This document shows, in pieces, positions 23,738 through 36,779 of a stretch of DNA of 64,000 nt. Where the stretch lies: positions 4,460,028 through 4,524,027 of the forward strand of contig JAJEKV010000013.1 of NCBI GenBank assembly GCA_021234155.1, given 5' to 3'. This stretch comes from Isoetes taiwanensis. Its lineage: Eukaryota; Streptophyta; Lycopodiopsida; Isoetales; Isoetaceae. The position numbers were made by a program, and so were the translations under genes. The notes under the pieces are model-generated. The model did not search any database, was not told the origin of the DNA, and saw only the letters and a program-made list of their open reading frames with translations. How positions within the stretch are numbered: the stretch's first letter is position 1; the number at the start of each line of letters is the position of its first letter.

Positions 23738-26214
23738 TGATGACGGATTTTCCCACATCCTCATCATCGACCTTCAAAGGCAAACATGGGATCAAATAGT
23801 CTTTCTTTGCAAGGCAAAAGAAAAAGAACCAAGAACCAAAAAAAAATTGAAGGAAAAAAAGGACTAAAATTTGGTAATGAAAATTTGATAAAGGAAGTGT
23901 GGAAGAAAATATAGAAATATGGAAAAATGGAAAAAGATGTAGAAGATAAAAAGAGGGTGCACCACTTTATTCAAGAAGGTAATACAAAACAAAACATATC
24001 TTTTGGGGAAGTTAACCACACCATCTTCCGGTGGTTACATCCATGTGAGATTCTAGAGCCCAGAGGAGGAGGAGATGTTAAGTGCAAGATATTTATAATT
24101 TTTCCTGTGATAAATCTTGGCCATCCACTTGGCATGATCTTACTCCTTTTTAACCTCATCAAGGGATTTGTTTTTTCTTCTTTTCTCCATAACCAAATTT
24201 TTGATTTTTGTTTAACATATTAGGCCGAACCTCTTCATTTGTACTCTTGGGTTTTATCTCATACAAGCCTCATTTGGCAACGTTCCCCTTCATTCTTTGT
24301 ACATATTTTTGTCTTGTTCTTGTTTTGTGATCATGAGCATGGCGATTTTGCCATCCGGCGGTCATGGACTCTTTGCTGCAGGTGTATGCCAAGAATCAAA
24401 ACATTGATATGCGGGGTCCTGGGGTGATCACTTTCTTCAACACTTTGTTTTTTTGTTGTCTTAACCTTTGCTCCCATTCTTCGTTTTGGCACTTCTTGTA
24501 TACTATTCTTCCCTGGGGGGTTTCCTTAGTTTCCCAACCAAGTCTATTTGTGTAAAATGGGCCTTTGTTTTTCAAGCGGTGATGACCCTGATCAAACTTA
24601 ATTTTGTAAAAAAGATAATATTTTCAAGTTTTAAGGTGTACAACACCATTTTTGGGAGTGTGACTTGCCTCCTCTAGGAAAAATTTTGAAAAACATATAT
24701 ATTGGTAGTTTTGTTATCTTCTATTGGGGCAAAGGGCTATATGTCACAAAAAAAAATTTTTCTTCTTCATGTTTTTGGGCATACAGCAACAAAGGAAAAG
24801 ATGGCTCTTCTTGCCTAACCAACATTTTTGGGTTTTTTGAGCTCTGTTTTAAGAGCAAAAATTGATGAATGTTTTCAAAATTAGGTAAGTTATTCATGTG
24901 GACAAAATTTTTTACACCAGATAAGATGATGGGAAGGGCTTTCTTCAAGATGTGGGCTCAAATTTGTCTACTTCTTCTTCAATTTTTAACATGGTAAGAA
25001 AATGATGCTAGCCCCCCATCTCTCATTCAAAAGCAAAAAGGAACGTCCTCGGTGCTTGTCTCTATCTGCATCATTTTGAAAAAGTATATTCATATCAATC
25101 TTAAATATTTGGAAAAAATCAAAGTTTTTGTTTTTCTCAAGCAAAGCAATGGCCTAAATCTGGGGAGAAAAATGCAATCAAGGAAAAATGGTTGAGCTTC
25201 AAAAGACAAAAGTTCCTATCTATTCCATGGCACCACCTGGGGCCAAAATGGTTTTAGCTATTTCTTGATCTTAATATATGGTGGCCTCCTCTATTCTCCT
25301 CTGTTTTTTTCAAAAAATGCGGCACATCTTATGGCGTCGAAAGCAGTTGAGAGGAAGCATTACATATTTTACCTATTTCGTGCATCACAAGATTGCAAGC
25401 TATTCCGGCTTTATCCCAAATCATGCTCGTATTCATGCTAAACGGAAACATTTTATAGGCTACATTCGTTATTTTGCTTCAAGAAATGGCCCTTTTTGGA
25501 CAACCCCATCCTATTCTTCTAAAAACCGCGCCATTTGTTTCATGGCTATCCAGCATCTGCAAATACAAGGAAGGTTATCAAAGAAAAGCACATTTTGGCC
25601 TTGGAGGCCTTTACGGCCTACATCTTCATCTCTTCAAAGCAACCTTAAGGCCGATTTGCAAACATGAAGCATCTTTTCCTAGAAAGGCAACATTCAATCT
25701 GTTAAGCTTGTTTGGCCTATTTCTGTTTCCATAATTCTGGTTGATAGCGGGCCGCGCTAAGCTACGCTATTAAGATGACAAAGCCTTCACGGTTATTTGT
25801 CAAGCCCACGGTCCTCATTCCCACGCAAGGGTAGAATGAGATGGAGGGTTGGCTTTTTGCCGCGGCGTCTCCCAAAAATATTCAAAAGTATTTCCTCTTT
25901 GTTATTTGCCCGGCTTCAATACCGCTTTCCATGGCTGATAAAGGGTTTGCTTTTAGATGGACATAAGACCCTTCTTAATTGTTTTAAAAGCAACATTTTT
26001 GGGCCCTAGTTAAATGGAAGAACCGATAATATAAGGGAGAATATGAATGGCCCAAAGTTCCTATGAATAGAACAGCGGATCCTCTTCGTTTAATGCCTTC
26101 ATGAAGACTTTGACGGCGACACAACCCAACCATTACCATCATTTTTACCCCTAATTTTGGCACCATGGGGAAGAATTAGGACTTGTCTTATAAAAACCAT
26201 GTTTTCCATGCTAA
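23738..26214 (-). repeat. Array unit 5, strongly diverged (about 23738-26214)
   Basis: It begins like the others, but from about 23990 normal array words alternate with unrelated sequence. Array phrases still recognisable include ATAATATTTT at about 24617 and CAAAAATATTCA at about 25871. The unit is about 400 bp longer than normal. Its right boundary is approximate. Confidence 0.6.
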
Positions 26215-28320
26215 AATTTTAGGGGAGGCGATTTAACCCACAGTGGTTAACATTGTGCACCTGTTAAGTGCATGCACATGTTGGGATCAAATGGTGGCTG
26301 ACACTTGGCATGAAAAGGTTAACAAGAACCAAGAAAAAAAATTTTGAAGGAACGGCTTTCAGTTGCGGTCTACACTATTTGGTAATGAACCTCTTCATTT
26401 GATCGGGTTTTATCTCATATTTGGAAGCCTCAAAATATCTTGTTCTTGTTTGGATCAAAGCATGGAACTTAGAAGCATCCGGAGTCATGGGCACCACTTT
26501 ATTGTAAGAAGAATCCAAACAAATGCTTCAAGATATCTTGCATGGGGAAGAGGTCTACGACACCATCTTCCGGGGGCTGCCACTACCCTTGCTCCATGTG
26601 AGATTCTAGAGCCCCGGAGGGAGGAGAATAAGTCCCCTCAAGATATTTATAATTTTCTGATAAATCTTGGCCATCCACTTGGCATGATCTTGGCACTCCT
26701 TTTTACACCTCATCAATCCTTTGTTTTTTTGTCTTCTTCTTCTCCATAACCAAATTTGTCTTTTGTTTAACAACTAACACAACTTAATATGGGCCCTTGG
26801 ATTCTAACAACAAGCACAAATGAATCTGGACCCTTGATCTTCACCCTCCTTTAGACCTTGATAGTGTTCTTCTATGTTGACCCGATTTTGCCAAAAATCG
26901 GGTCAACATCACAACACAAACAAAAAGATGTGGCCGGTCCCCCGGCGGCGACTTCAACACTTCACATTTAAGTACAATAAGTTAATCTTCTTTGGCACAA
27001 AGAAGAGCTAAGCTAAGAGGGGTTTTACTGGTCCCACCAAACCTATTAAGAAAATGGGGGTTTTAACGGACCCTTCAAACCTATTTGAAAAAGATAATAT
27101 TTTGGAGTTTTTAAGGTGTACAACACCATAATGTGACTTGTGCCATAGGAAAGATTTTTGAAAAATGATGGTAGTATTCGGCCTTGGGGTAGGGCTATAT
27201 GTCATAAAGATATTGGGATGATAAGATAGAGTCGCACAAACAAAAAGATGTCAAGTTGCTAGCCAAAGTGTCCAACAAGGTGTGTAATAAGGCAAAATTG
27301 ATGAATGTTTTCACAATAGGTAAGTACTTATGAGGCAAATGAAATAGCAAGATAAGATGTGGGAGGCTATAAGATGTGGGGAGGCTATAAAATAACATGG
27401 TAAGAAAATGATGTATGGCATGGGGCAAAAAGAAAGGAACGTAAGTGGCAAGATTAAGAAAAAGGTAGTCATAAATAAAGGTGGAAAAAAACAAAGTGGG
27501 AGAAAAAGCAATGGCTAAAAAGGGAAAAAAGGCAACGTGGCAAAAAGTTGAGAGAAAAGACAAAATTCTTTCTTTCCATGGCGTGGTGGGCCGAAATGGC
27601 GGCGTCTTCTTGATCTTAACCTCTGTTTCTCTCCTCATTCTCCTCAATCTTCTGCGGGTTCGGCACATCTATGGCTTACAGCAGGTCATCATCTTTTCTT
27701 TCTTGTGGTCCGGTGCGATGGCGGTATGGCGATGGAGCAGATGAGATGCAGGTAACTATGGCGGACAGAGAAATGGCTTTGCAGGTCCGGCTTATGCTAT
27801 TCTTCTAAAAATCTTGTTTTGTCTGCACCATCTTCAGCAGCAACTTCTTTCTTCTCTCCTTCCCTGTTCATCTCTTGCTTACAGATCTTGGCAACAGCAA
27901 TTAGAGGCAACTTCAATCTTACATTTATTTGTTGGAAAAATTGGTAGCTTCGAGGCGAAGGCAACAGAGATGACAAAAGCCTTACATTATTTGTCAACAA
28001 ATCCATCAGCAAGGGTAGAATGAGATGGAGGGTTGGCTTTTTGCTGGCTCTCCCAAAAATATTCAAGAAGTATTTCCTTTTGTTATTTGTTCGGCAAATC
28101 CGGTAGCTTCTGAGGCGAAGGCAACAGAGATGGACAACTCTTCTTCCTTGTTTTCTTGCAGGTTGGCAGAGTCTTGGCAGCAATCGATCTTGGCAGTAGA
28201 ATATGAATGGCAGAGAATAGAAAGCGGGATTTAAGGTATGGAAGACATGATACAGAAAAGAAACAGCAGCACCAAAATCTGATCCCGGGGAAGATTAGGA
28301 TCTCGGTAGAACCTCCATGA
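26215..28320 (-). repeat. Array unit 6 (LTR about 26215-26908, internal 26909-28320)
   Basis: The first 300 bp of the LTR are diverged like unit 5. The rest is typical. The phrase GAACCTCTTCATTTG at about 26388 also occurs in unit 5 at about 24227, in a different part of the LTR. Confidence 0.65.
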
Positions 28321-30361
28321 TGATGACGGATTTTCCCACATCCTCATCATCGACCTTCAAAGGCAAACATGGGATCAAATAGTGCTGCTGCAAGGCAAAA
28401 GAACCAAGAACCAAGAAAAAAAAAATTGAAGGAAAAAAAGGACGAAAATTTGGTAATGAAAATTTGATAAAGGAAGTGTGGAAGAAAATATAGAAATATG
28501 GAAAAATGGAAAAGATGTAGAAGATAAAAAGAGGGTGCACCACTTTATTCAAGAAGGTAATACAAAACAATGCTTCAAGATATCTTGCATGGGGGAAGAG
28601 GTCTCTGACACCATCTTCCCAGGGCTGCCACTACCCTTGCTCCATGTGAGATTCTAGAGCCCCAGAGGAGGAGAATAAGTCCCCTCAAGATATTTATAAT
28701 TTTTCTGATAAATCTTGGCCATCCACTTGGCATGATCTTGGCACTCCTTTTTTACACCTCATCAATCCTTTGTTTTTTGTCTTCTTCTTCTCCATAACCA
28801 AATTTGTCTTTTTGTTTAACAACTAACACAACTTAATATGGGCCCTTGGATTCTAACAACAAGCACAAATGAATCTGGACCCTTGATCTTCACCCCTCCT
28901 TTAGACCTTGATAGTGTTCTTCTATGTTGACCCCGATTTTGCCAAAAATCGGGTCAACATCACGCACAAACAAAAAGATGTGGCCGGTCCCCTCGGCCAC
29001 TGACTTCAACACTTCACATTTAAGTACAATAAGTTAATCTTCTTTGGCACAAAGAAGAGCTAACTGGGGGTTTTACGGGTCCCACCAAACCTATTAAGAA
29101 AATGGGGGTTTTAACGGACCCTTCAAACCTATTTGAAAAAGATAATATTTTGGAGTTTTTAAGGTGTACAACACCATAATGTGACTTGTGCCATAGGAAA
29201 GATTCTGAAAAATGATGGTAGTATTCGGCCTTGGGGTAGGGCTATATGTCATAAAGATATTGGGGATGATAAGATAGAGTCGCACAAACAAAAAGATGTC
29301 AAGTTGCTAACCAAAGTGTCCAACAAGGTGTGTAATAAGGCAAAATTGATGAATGTTTTCACAATAGGTAAGTACTTATGAGGCAAATGAAATAGCAAGA
29401 TAAGATGTGGGGAGGCTATAAGATGTGGGGAGGCTATAAAATAACATGGTAAGAAAATGATGTATGGCATGGGGCAAAAAGAAAGGAACGTAAGTGGCAA
29501 GATTAAGAAAAAGGTAGTCATAAATAAAGGTGGAAAAAAACAAAGTGGGAGAAAAAGCAATGGCTAAAAAGGGAAAAAAGGCAACGTGGCAAAAAGTTGA
29601 GAGAAAGGGCAAAATTCTTTCTTTCCATGGCAGTGGTGGACGAAATGGCAGCGTCTTCTTGATCTTAACCTCCTGTTCTCTCCTCGTTCTCCTTAATCTT
29701 CTGCAGGTTCGGCACATCTATGGCGGCAGTTAGGTCATCATCTTTTCTTTCTTGGCCGGTCCGGAGCGGTATGGCGATGGAGCGGATGAGATGCGGTAAC
29801 TATGGCGGACAGAGAAATGGCTTTGCAGGTCCGGCTTATGCTATTCTTCTAAAAATCTTGTTTTGTCTGCACCATCTTCAGCAGCAACTTCTTTCTTCTC
29901 TCCTTCCCTGTTCATCTCTTGCTTACAGATCTTGGCAACAGCAATTAGAGGCAACTTCAATCTTACATTTATTTGTTCTGAAATTCGGTAGCTTCTGAGG
30001 CGAAGGCAACAGAGATGACAAAGCCTTCTGTTATTTGTCAACAAATCCATCGCCAAGGGTAGAATGAGATGGAGGGTTGGCTTTTTGCTGGCTCTCCCAA
30101 AAATATTCAAGAAGTATTTCCTTTTGTTATTTGTTTCGGCAAATCCGGTAGCTTCGAGGCTTAAGGCAACAGATGGACAACTCTTCTTCCTTGTTTTCTT
30201 GCAGGTTGGCGAGTCTTGGCAAGAATCGATCTTGGCAAGAGAATATGAATGGCGAGAATAGAAAGTGGGATTTAAGGTATGGAAGACATGATACAGAAAA
30301 GAAACAGCAGCACCAAAATCTGATCCCGGGGAAGATTAGGATCTCGGTAGAACCTCCATGA
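28321..30361 (-). repeat. Array unit 7 (LTR 28321-28959, internal 28960-30361)
   Basis: A well preserved copy of 2,041 bp, almost the same as unit 8 by eye through the LTR and the left half of the internal segment. Confidence 0.85.
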
Positions 30362-32410
30362 TGATGACGGATTTTCCCACATCCTCATCATCGACCTTCA
30401 AAGGCAAACATGGGATCAAATAGTGCTGCTGCAAGGCAAAAGAACCAAGAACCAAGAAAAAAAAAATTGAAGGAAAAAAAAGGACGAAAAAAATTTGGTA
30501 ATGAAAATTTGATAAAGGAAGTGTGGAAGAAAATATAGAAATATGGAAAAATGGAAAAGATGTAGAAGATAAAAAGAGGGTGCACCACTTTATTCAAGAA
30601 GGTAATACAAAACAATGCTTCAAGATATCTTGCATGGGGGAAGAGGTCTCTGACACCATCTTCCCAGGGCTGCCACTACCCTTGCTCCATGTGAGATTCT
30701 AGAGCCCCAGAGGAGGAGAATAAGTCCCCTCAAGATATTTATAATTTTTCTGATAAATCTTGGCCATCCACTTGGCATGATCTTGGCACTCCTTTTTTAC
30801 ACCTCATCAATCCTTTGTTTTTTGTCTTCTTCTTCTCCATAACCAAATTTGTCTTTTTGTTTAACAACTAACACAACTTAATATGGGCCCTTGGATTCTA
30901 ACAACAAGCACAAATGAATCTGGACCCTTGATCTTCACCCCTCCTTTAGACCTTGATAGTGTTCTTCTATGTTGACCCCGATTTTGCCAAAAATCGGGTC
31001 AACATCACGCACAAACAAAAAGATGTGGCCGGTCCCCTCGGCCACTGACTTCAACACTTCACATTTAAGTACAATAAGTTAATCTTCTTTGGCACAAAGA
31101 AGAGCTAACTGGGGGTTTTACGGGTCCCACCAAACCTATTAAGAAAATGGGGGTTTTAACGGACCCTTCAAACCTATTTGAAAAAGATAATATTTTGGAG
31201 TTTTTAAGGTGTACAACACCATAATGTGACTTGTGCCATAGGAAAGATTTTGAAAAATGATGGTAGTATTCGGCCTTGGGGTAGGGCTATATGTCATAAA
31301 GATATTGGGGATGATAAGATAGAGTCGCACAAACAAAAAGATGTCAAGTTGCTAACCAAAGTGTCCAACAAGGTGTGTAATAAGGCAAAATTGATGAATG
31401 TTTTCACAATAGGTAAGTACTTATGAGGCAAATGAAATAGCAAGATAAGATGTGGGGAGGCTATAAGATGTGGGGAGGCTATAAAATAACATGGTAAGAA
31501 AATGATGTATGGCATGGGGCAAAAAGAAAGGAACGTAAGTGGCAAGATTAAGAAAAAGGTAGTCATAAATAAAGGTGGAAAAAAACAAAGTGGGAGAAAA
31601 AGCAATGGCTAAAAAGGCAAAAAAAAAGGCAACGTGGCAAAAAGTTGAGAGAAAAGACAAAATTCTTTCTTTCCATGGCAGCGGTGGACGAAATGGCGCG
31701 TCTTCTTGATCTTAACCTCCTGTTCTCTCCTCGTTCTCCTCAATCTTCTGCAGGTTCGGCACATCTATGGCGACAGCAGGGTCATCATCTTTTCTTTCTT
31801 CAGCGGGTCTGATAGCAGGTATGGCGATGGAGCGAGATGAGATGCGTAACTATGGCGGACGTGAGAAATGGCTTTGCGTGTCCCACTTATGCTATTCTTC
31901 TAAAAATCTTGTTTTGTGCGCACCATCTTCAGCAGAAGAACTTCTTTCTTTCTCTCCTTCCCGCTCATCTCTTGCTTACGGATCTTGGCAAAGCAATTAG
32001 AGGCAACTTCAATCTTCGTTATTTGTTCGAAAATTCGGTAGCTTCCCGAGGCTAAGGCAACAGAGATGACAAAGCCTTTCGTTATTTGTCAACAAATCCA
32101 TCGCAAGGGTAGAATGAGATGGAGGGTTGGCTTTTGTCGGCTCTCCCAAAAATATTCAAGAAGTATTTCCTTTTGTTATTTGTTCGGCAAATCCGTAGCT
32201 TCGAGGCTTAAGGCACGCGAGAGATGGACAACTCTTCTTCCTTGTTTTCTTGCGGGTTGGCGAGTCTTGGCAAAGAATCGATCTTGGCGAGAGAATATGA
32301 ATGGCAGAGAATAGAAAGTGGGATTTAAGGTATGGAAGACATGATACTGAAAAGAAAAAGAACACCAAAATCTGATCCCGGGAAGAAGGATCTCGGTAGA
32401 ACCTCCATGA
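30362..32410 (-). repeat. Array unit 8 (LTR 30362-31004, internal 31005-32410)
   Basis: A well preserved copy of 2,049 bp. The primer-binding site next to unit 9 lies at about 32388-32407. Confidence 0.85.
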
Positions 32411-34713
32411 TGATGACGGAAGATTCAAAGGCAAACATGGGATCAAGGGTAAAAGCATGTTAGGGTGAACCAAAAGTACATGATGATGAATCGGATTTCT
32501 CATTTTTATTTTCCTAGTACAAAAGTCCAAAATAAAAGTCATTAATATTCAAAGTTAAGATAAAGATAATGCTACGGAGATCAAAATATATATAAAAAAG
32601 TTCTAGAATGTACCTTTTATTGAGATATTAAGGGTTACCAACCTTTTAGGTACTTTTTTGGTCACTAAATAATAAGGGACACCCTAACATGCTTTTACCC
32701 TCAAATAGTAGGGATTAGATTTAGCAAGGCAAAAAGAACCAAGAACCAAGAAAAAAAAATTTTGAAGGAAAAAAGGACTAAAAAATTTGGTAATGAAAAT
32801 TTGATAAAGGAAGTGTGGAAGAAAATATAGAAATATGGAAAAATGGAAAAGATGTAGAAGATAAAAAGAGGGTGCACCACTTTATTCAAGAAGGTAATAC
32901 AAAACAATGCTTCAAGATATCTTGCATGGGGGAAGAGGTCTCTGACACCATCTTCCCAGGGCTGCCACTACCCTTGCTCCATGTGAGATTCTAGAGCCCC
33001 AGAGGAGGAGAATAAGTCCCCTCAAGATATTTATAATTTTTCTGATAAATCTTGGCCATCCACTTGGCATGATCTTGGCACTCCTTTTTTACACCTCATC
33101 AATCCTTTGTTTTTGTCTTCTTCTTCTCCATAACCAAATTTGTCTTTTGTTTAACAACTAACACAACTTAATATGGGCCCTTGATTCTAACAACAAGCAC
33201 AAATGAATCTGGACCCTTGATCTTCACCCCTCCTTTAGACCTTGATAGTGTTCTTCTATGTTGACCCGATTTTGCCAAAAATCGGGTCAACATCATGCCA
33301 AACAAAAGATGTGGCCGGTCCCCTCGCCAATCGACTTCAACACTTCACATTTAAGTATTAATAAGTTAATCTTCTTTGGCACAAAGAAGAGTTAATCTAG
33401 GGTTTTTTGGGTCCCACCAAACCTATTAAGAAAATGGGGTTTTAAACGGACCCTTCAAACCTATTTGAAAAAAGATAATATTTTGAGTTTTTAAGGTGTA
33501 CAACACCATAATGTGACTTGTGCCATAGGAAAGATTTTGAAAAATGATGGTAGTATTCGGCCTTGGGGTAGGGCTATATGTCATAAAGATATTGGGGATG
33601 ATAAGATAGAGTCGCACAAACAAAAAGATGTCAAGTTGCTAACCAAAGTGTCCAACAAGGTGTGTAATAAGGCAAAATTGATGAATGTTTTCACAATAGG
33701 TAAGTACTTATGAGGCAAATGAAATAGCAAGATAAGATGTGGGAGGCTATAAGATGTGGGGAGGCTATAAAATAACATGGTAAAAAAATGATGTATGGCA
33801 TGGGGCAAAAAGAAAGGAACGTAAGTGGCAAGATTAAGAAAAAGGTAGTCATAAATAAAGGTGGAAAAAAACAAAGTGGGAGAAAAAGCAATGGCTAAAA
33901 AGGGAAAAAAGGCAACGTGGCAAAAAGTTGAGAGAAAAGACAAAATTCTTTCTTTCCATGGCGTGTGGTGGCCGAAATGGCGGCGTCTTCTTGATCTTAA
34001 CCTCCCCGTTCTCCCCTCGTTTCTCCTCAATCTTCCGCAGGTTCTAAGACATCTATGGCGGCATAAAGTAGGGTCATCATCTTTTCTTTCTTCGCCGGGT
34101 CCGAGCAAAAAGGTGTATGGCGATGGAGCGAGATGAGATGCGTAACTATGGCGGATGAGAGAAATGGCTTTGCAGGTCCGGGCTTATGCTATTCTTCTAA
34201 AAATCTTGTTTTGTTCGCACCATCTTCAGAGCAACTTCTTTCTTCTCTCCTTCCCCTGCTCATCTCTTGCTTACGATCTTGGCAACAAAGAATTAGAGGC
34301 AACTTCAATCTTCTCGTTATTTGTTCGAAAATTGGTAGCTTCCGAGGCTTAAGGCAACAGAGATGACAAAGCCTTCGTTATTTGTCAACAAATCCATCGC
34401 CAAGGGTAGAATGAGATGGAGGGTTGGCTTTTTGGTGGCTCTCCCAAAAATATTCAAGAAGTATTTCCTTTTGTTATTTGTTCGGCAAATCCGGTAGCTT
34501 CGAGGCGAAGGCAAATGAGATGGACAACTCTTCTTCCTTGTTTTCTTGCCGAGGTTGGCGAGAGTCTTGGCAAAGAATCGATCTTGGCAAGAGAATATGA
34601 ATGGCGAGAATAGAAAGTGGGATTTAAGGTATGGAAGACATGATACTGAAAAAAAAAACAAGAAGACCAAAATCCGATCCCGGGAAGATTAGGATCTCAG
34701 AGAACCTCCATGA
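32411..34713 (-). repeat. Array unit 9 (LTR 32411-33292, internal 33293-34713)
   Basis: The LTR is longer than its sisters because it holds a 254-bp TIR transposon at 32447-32700. Without that insertion the unit has the normal length of about 2.05 kb. Confidence 0.85.
32447..32700. mobile_element. 254-bp MITE inserted in LTR 9 of the array
   Basis: Perfect 21-bp terminal inverted repeats (GGGTAAAAGCATGTTAGGGT plus G) at 32447-32467 and 32680-32700. The LTR phrase GATCAAATAG of the sister copies is split with TCAA repeated on both sides (32443-32446 and 32701-32704), suggesting a 4-bp target duplication, although microhomology leaves 2-4 bp open. The interior is non-coding and AT-rich. It is present in one of eleven LTRs only. 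Confidence 0.85.
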
Positions 34714-36779
34714 TGATGACGGATTTTCCCACATCCTCATCATCGACCGACCTTCAAAGGCAAACATGGGATCAAATAGTCTTTGTTTGCTGCAAGGCAA
34801 AAGAACCAAGAACCAAGAAAAAAAAAATTTTGAAGGAAAAAAAGGACGAAAATTTGGTAATGAAAATTTGATAAAGGAAGTGTGGAAGAAAATGTAGAAA
34901 TATGGAAAAATGGAAAAGATGTAGAAGATAAAAAGAGGGTGCACCACTTTATTCAAGAAGGTAATACAAAACAATGCTTCAAGATATCTTGCATGGGGGA
35001 AGAGGTCTCTGACACCATCTTCCCAGGGTTGCCACTACCCTTGCTCCATGTGAGATTCTAGAGCCCCAGAGGAGGAGAATAAGTCCCTCAAGATATTTAT
35101 AACTTTTTTGATAAATCTTGGCCATCCACTTGGCATGATCTTGGCACTCCTTTTTTACACCTCATCAATCCTTTGTTTTTTGTCTTCTTCTTCTCCATAA
35201 CCAAATTTGTCTTTTTGTTTAACAACTAACACAACTTAATATGGGCCCTTGGATTCTAACAACAAGCACAAATGAATCTGGACCCTTGATCTTCACCCCT
35301 CCTTTAGACCTTGATAGTGTTCTTCTATGTTGACCCCGATTTTGCCAAAAATCGGGTCAACATCACGCACAAACAAAAAGATGTGGCCGGTCCCCTCGGC
35401 CACTGACTTCAACACTTCACATTTAAGTACAATAAGTTAATCTTTTTTGGCACAAAGAAGAGCTAACTGGGGGTTTTACGGGTCCCAACAAACCTATTAA
35501 GAAAATGGGGGTTTTAACGGACCCTTCAAACCTATTTGAAAAAAGATAATATTTTGAGTTTTTAAGGTGTACTCCAACACCATAATGTGACTTGTGCCAT
35601 AGGAAAGATTTTGAAAAATGATGGTAGTATTCGGCCTTGGGGTAGGGCTATATGTCATAAAGATATTGGGGATGATAAGATAGAGTCGCACAAACAAAAA
35701 GATGTCAAGTTGCTAACCAAAGTGTCCAACAAGGTGTGTAATAAGGCAAAATTGATGAATGTTTTCACAATAGGTAAGTACTTATGAGGCAAATGAAATA
35801 GCAAGATAAGATGTGGGGAGGCTATAAGATGTGGGGAGGCTATAAAATAACATGGTAAGAAAATGATGTATGGCATGGGGCAAAAAGAAAGGAACGTAAG
35901 TGGCAAGATTAAGAAAAAGGTAGTCATAAATAAAGGTGGAAAAAAACAAAGTGGGAGAAAAAGCAATGGCTAAAAAGGGAAAAAAGGCAACGTGGCAAAA
36001 AGTTGAGAGAAAAGACAAAATTCTTTCTTTCCATGGCAGCGGTGGACGAAATGGCAGCGTCTTCTTGATCTTAACCTCCTGTTCTCTCCTCGTTCTCCTC
36101 AATCTTCTGCAGGTTCGGCACATCTATGGCGACAGCAGGGTCATCATCTTTTCTTTCTTCAGCGGGTCTGATAGCAGGTATGGCGATGGAGCAGATGAGA
36201 TGCAGGTAACTATGGCGGACAGAGAAATGGCTTTGCAGGTCCGGCTTATGCTATTCTTCTAAAAATCTTGTTTTGTCTGCACCATCTTCAGCAGCAACTT
36301 CTTTCTTCTCTCCTTCCCTGTTCATCTCTTGCTTACAGATCTTGGCAACAGCAATTAGAGGCAACTTCAATCTTCTGTTATTTGTTCGGAAAATTCGGTA
36401 GCTTCTGAGGCGAAGGCAACAGAGATGACAAAGCCTTCTGTTATTTGTCAACAAATCCATCAGCAAGGGTAGAATGAGATGGAGGGTTGGCTTTTTGCTG
36501 GCTCTCCCAAAAATATTCAAGAAGTATTTCCTTTTGTTATTTGTTCGGCAAATCCGGTAGCTTCCCGAGGCTTAAGGCAACAGAGATGGACAACTCTTCT
36601 TCCTTGTTTTTTGCAGGTTGGCGTAGTCTTGGCAAAGAATCGATCTTAGCGAAGAGAATATGAATGGCGAGAATAGAAAGCGGGATTTAAGGTATGGAAG
36701 ACATGATACTAAAAGAAAACAAAGCAAAGACACAAAAATCGATCCAGGGAAGATTAGGATCTCAGTAGAACCTCCATGA
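34714..36779 (-). repeat. Array unit 10 (LTR 34714-35362, internal 35363-36779)
   Basis: 2,066 bp. The internal segment is very close to that of unit 1 in its right half (about 36150-36560), whereas neighbouring unit 9 differs more. Confidence 0.85.
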
